This document shows, one piece after another, positions 61,753 through 64,000 of a DNA stretch of 64,000 bases. The notes below the pieces were generated by a model that saw only the letters and a program-made list of their open reading frames with translations, was not told where the DNA came from and ran no database searches. This DNA comes from Phycisphaerae bacterium (GTDB taxonomy: Bacteria > Planctomycetota > Phycisphaerae > FEN-1346 > JAACEH01), in the NCBI GenBank assembly GCA_012729015.1, contig JAAYDY010000101.1, positions 215,726 to 279,725 on the forward strand. The letters run 5' to 3'. Positions within the stretch are counted from its first letter, which is position 1, and every line of letters begins with the position of its first letter. Position numbers and translations under genes: made by a program.

Positions 61753-62406
61753 ATGAATATCAGGATTCTACTGGCGGATGACCATCGCGTGGTGGCCGAA
61801 GGGCTTCGGGAACTGTTGGACAACCAGTCCGACATGACCGTGGTCGGGGTGGCCGCCAACGGCCGCCAGGCGGTTGAAATGGCCGGCGAACTGCTGCCGG
61901 ACGTCGTTCTGATGGATGTGACGATGGCCGATCTCAATGGCGTCCTGGCCACCGAGCAGATCACGCGCTTGCATCCTCAGGTCAGGGTGCTGGCTCTCTC
62001 GATGCACGCCAACCGGGAATTCCTGGCCGCCATGATGCGCGCCGGGGCCCGCGGGTACCTGATCAAGAGCGCCCCGATGGACGAAGTCATCCGAGGGGTT
62101 CGCGCCGTGGTGGCCGGCGGAAGTTTTTTTTCGTCCGAACTCTCCGAGTTTTTCAACCCCGAAACGCTCCTCGAGAAAACCCTTCCGGACGGCACCCTTG
62201 CGCCGCAACTGACCGCCCGCGAACGGGAAGTTCTGCAACTGGTCGTCGAGGGCAAGAGCTCCAAGGAGATTGCCGCCACCCTGTATGTCAGCACTAAAAC
62301 GGTCGATTACCACCGTCAGAGCATCATGAACAAGCTCAACCTGCGCAGCGTTGCGGAACTGACCAAGTACGCTATCCGCGAGGGGTTGACGTCGCTCGAT
62401 CGCTGA
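61753..62406 (+). CDS. NarL/LuxR-family response regulator
   Basis: 217 aa. Receiver domain 1-120 with ILLADDHRVVAEGL and phospho-acceptor Asp ~55 (VVLMDVTMAD), and the conserved Lys near 107 (YLIKSAP). The LuxR helix-turn-helix lies at ~150-215 (LTAREREVLQLVVEGKSSKEIA; TVDYHRQSIMNKLNLRS). Co-transcribed with the kinase. A dyad at 62469-62486, 63 bases after the stop, is a candidate binding site. Confidence 0.95.
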   Translation: MNIRILLADDHRVVAEGLRELLDNQSDMTVVGVAANGRQAVEMAGELLPDVVLMDVTMADLNGVLATEQITRLHPQVRVLALSMHANREFLAAMMRAGARGYLIKSAPMDEVIRGVRAVVAGGSFFSSELSEFFNPETLLEKTLPDGTLAPQLTAREREVLQLVVEGKSSKEIAATLYVSTKTVDYHRQSIMNKLNLRSVAELTKYAIREGLTSLDR

Positions 62407-62844
62407 TATCGTCCAGGCCATCCGGGCCGCCCCGCGTATGGCACGGCACGTCGCCTGTGGCACACAAAACTGGTAGTTCTTCCAGTCAACCCGCCGCCAT
62501 CTCCAGCCGACATCCTCCCCTGTCACCGGAAGTCCTAAGGGGGGACTGAGGGTGTGATGTATGGCTATGACGGCGGAACGAATGGGCAAACAGTCGTCCG
62601 AGGGTGCCAGACGCATGGCACCATGGCGCGGACGCCTGGCGCAGCAGTCGGGCCCTCGTCGATCGTTCCTCCGTAGCCTCACGCCTCCTGATTCTCATCC
62701 TGTGTCTCTCCCATGTAAGCATTGTCCGGAAGTGGGCCCCGCGCAGGCAGGCAGTGGATTCCTGTGCGGTCCGGCAATCGGGATCGTGTGATCCTGCGAC
62801 GCCGAACGAGTCGTCCTGGGGACCCTTTGCGAAAGGAACAAACC
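62407..62844. other. Intergenic region before the chemotaxis receptor
   Basis: 438 bases with no convincing gene; an open frame of 76 codons at 62561 has no recognisable content and atypical composition. It includes the dyad at 62469-62486. Confidence 0.4.
62469..62486. promoter_or_regulatory. Dyad-symmetric operator candidate
   Basis: ACTGGTAGTTCTTCCAGT: 14 of 18 positions are symmetric (ACTGG-AG--CT-CCAGT), typical of sites for dimeric LuxR-type regulators. The first 14 bases recur at 14790-14803 upstream of a promoter. Confidence 0.4.
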
Positions 62845-64000
62845 ATGTTTGGGAACCTGAAGCTGTCGACCAAGATGGCGCTGGGATTTGGCATCCTGGT
62901 GGTCATTGCGGCTATCATGGGCTACGTCGGCTGGGATGCGCTGAACAGCACCCTGACGGTGGCCACCTTGCGCAGCGACGGCGAGCAGTGTAACAAGCAG
63001 CTCGACGCCTGTGCCAAGTACCGCCGCGACTTCACCATCACGGGGTTCGCGAAGGTCAGCGGCGAGAAGACCGCGGCCGACCTCTGGCTGGAGTCGTTCG
63101 CCCAGCTGAAGTCGTCGCTGGAGGCGCTGTCGCAGCAGGAGTCGCTGAGCGCCGAGAACCGTCGCGAGGTCAACACAGCGCTGACCGATGCGCTGGCCTA
63201 CGAGAAGTCGTTCGTTCAGGACGTGCTCCCGGCCGAGAAGGCCAAGGAGGCAGCGTGGGCCGAATGGGGAGACATCGGCTGGAAGGTGACGGCCGAGGTG
63301 GACAAGGTGCGAGCAGAGGTCATCGCGCCGGCGAAGCAGAAGGCGGCTGAGACCAAGGACTACGATGCCCTGGCCCGGCTGGCCGGGATCGAGGAGAAGC
63401 TCCAGGGCGACATCGTCAGTGCCTTCTTCCTGCTGCGCGTGAACGCCGTCTATCTGGCCAAGACGCAAGCCGACGCACAGCACGAGGCGTACCAGAAGCA
63501 GCTCGATTCCACACTTGCCGGAGCCGAGAACTGGGCGAAGCTCGTCAGCGGCGACGAAAAGCTCAGCGACGCGGCCACGGCTATCAAGGGGCTCTTCGCC
63601 TCCTATCGTGCCACGGGCGACAGGTTTTATGACGGCATTACCAAGAGCCGCGCCGCAGGCGCCGACATGGCCAAGGCGGCCTCGGCCGTCGTCGATGACA
63701 TGAAGTCTCTGGATGCCGCCCTGAAGGAGGAGATGCAGACCATTGCCGCGCGGTCCAATGCCCTGATGATCGGCATGGCCGTCGGCGGCGTGATCCTCGG
63801 CTCGATCCTGGGCGTGTTCATCACGCGCAGCATCGTCAAGCCCATCCATCGCATCATCGTGAACCTGACCGACGGTGCCGAGCAGACGGCGGCGGCGTCG
63901 GGTCAGGTGTCGGCGTCGAGCCAGTCGCTGGCCGAGGGCTCGAGCGAGCAGGCGGCGAGCCTGGAGGAGACCTCGTCGAGCATCGAGGAGATGAGCTCGA
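62845..64000 (+). CDS. Methyl-accepting chemotaxis protein (partial, 3' end beyond window)
   Basis: At least 385 aa. The ATG at 62845 follows AAAGGA. Membrane segment 1 (~10-30; MALGFGILVVIAAIMGYVGW) opens a periplasmic helical-bundle sensor (~31-300), with membrane segment 2 at ~303-326 (MIGMAVGGVILGSILGVFI) followed by the start of a HAMP domain. The signalling helices begin with EGSSEQAASLEETSSSIEEM, where the window ends; this stretch includes the usual methylation-region pattern. It senses an unknown attractant and signals through CheA/CheW. Confidence 0.93.
   Translation, partial: MFGNLKLSTKMALGFGILVVIAAIMGYVGWDALNSTLTVATLRSDGEQCNKQLDACAKYRRDFTITGFAKVSGEKTAADLWLESFAQLKSSLEALSQQESLSAENRREVNTALTDALAYEKSFVQDVLPAEKAKEAAWAEWGDIGWKVTAEVDKVRAEVIAPAKQKAAETKDYDALARLAGIEEKLQGDIVSAFFLLRVNAVYLAKTQADAQHEAYQKQLDSTLAGAENWAKLVSGDEKLSDAATAIKGLFASYRATGDRFYDGITKSRAAGADMAKAASAVVDDMKSLDAALKEEMQTIAARSNALMIGMAVGGVILGSILGVFITRSIVKPIHRIIVNLTDGAEQTAAASGQVSASSQSLAEGSSEQAASLEETSSSIEEMSS

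Noticed and set aside
62561..62791. A 76-codon frame before the chemotaxis receptor as a small gene
   Set aside because: Composition is Ser/Pro/Arg-rich without GC3 bias and no family resemblance; likely non-coding.

Overview
The window looks like a GC-rich chromosome segment from a Gram-negative bacterium of the PVC group. Planctomycetota (Phycisphaerae-like) is the best guess. Reasons: giant secreted beta-helix proteins carrying PKD and dockerin-like modules, GntR-headed LacI-type regulators, many lipoproteins, a DUF1844 gene, an M48 lipoprotein protease, and kdsB (LPS). The presence of a 2-hydroxyacyl-CoA-dehydratase-type activase hints at anaerobic metabolism. The taxonomic call is inference; no rRNA or other marker is present.

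Layout. 1-7.0 kb: 3' end of an O6-alkylguanine methyltransferase (ogt), then a divergent pair of a GntR/LacI hybrid regulator and a 1154-aa secreted beta-helix protein, bordered by two copies of a paired-hairpin repeat and followed by a relic of the ogt 3' end. 7.0-7.9 kb: tRNA-Arg(ACG), tadA (the deaminase that acts on this tRNA) and tRNA-Ser(CGA). 8.0-14.6 kb: a second regulator/beta-helix module, in which a dockerin module lies in frame behind a TGA. 14.9-20 kb: a GT-C glycosyltransferase-like membrane protein and an ECF sigma / anti-sigma / CsgG-like operon. 20-24.8 kb (minus): hom, an apgM-type mutase, lysC and a DUF523/DUF1722 gene. 24.9-29.4 kb: three tandem paralogous exported TIM-barrel-like proteins, then a CoA-enzyme activase.

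30.5-37.4 kb (minus): pyrG followed by an envelope gene set (DUF1844, M48 lipoprotein protease, HAD/lipin-like lipoprotein, unknown lipoprotein, PAP2 lipoprotein) ending in a terminator. 37.6-46.5 kb: kdsB and a carbohydrate set (GH4, GH130, beta-propeller, AraC regulator, ceramidase-like lipoprotein, DegT aminotransferase). 47.2-51.4 kb (minus): DUF2156-GNAT fusion, PHP protein, M55 D-aminopeptidase. 51.8-58.6 kb: purple-acid-phosphatase-like protein, a third beta-helix protein, then tdh-kbl for threonine breakdown. 58.9-64 kb: a multi-thioredoxin protein, a histidine kinase/LuxR response regulator pair and the start of a chemotaxis receptor.

The genes suggest a polysaccharide-degrading lifestyle with elaborate surface proteins. 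Several families of short palindromic intergenic repeats are scattered through the window. The best preserved copies show compensatory changes in their stems, which is the clearest undescribed signal I see. No CRISPR array, transposase or phage gene is visible.
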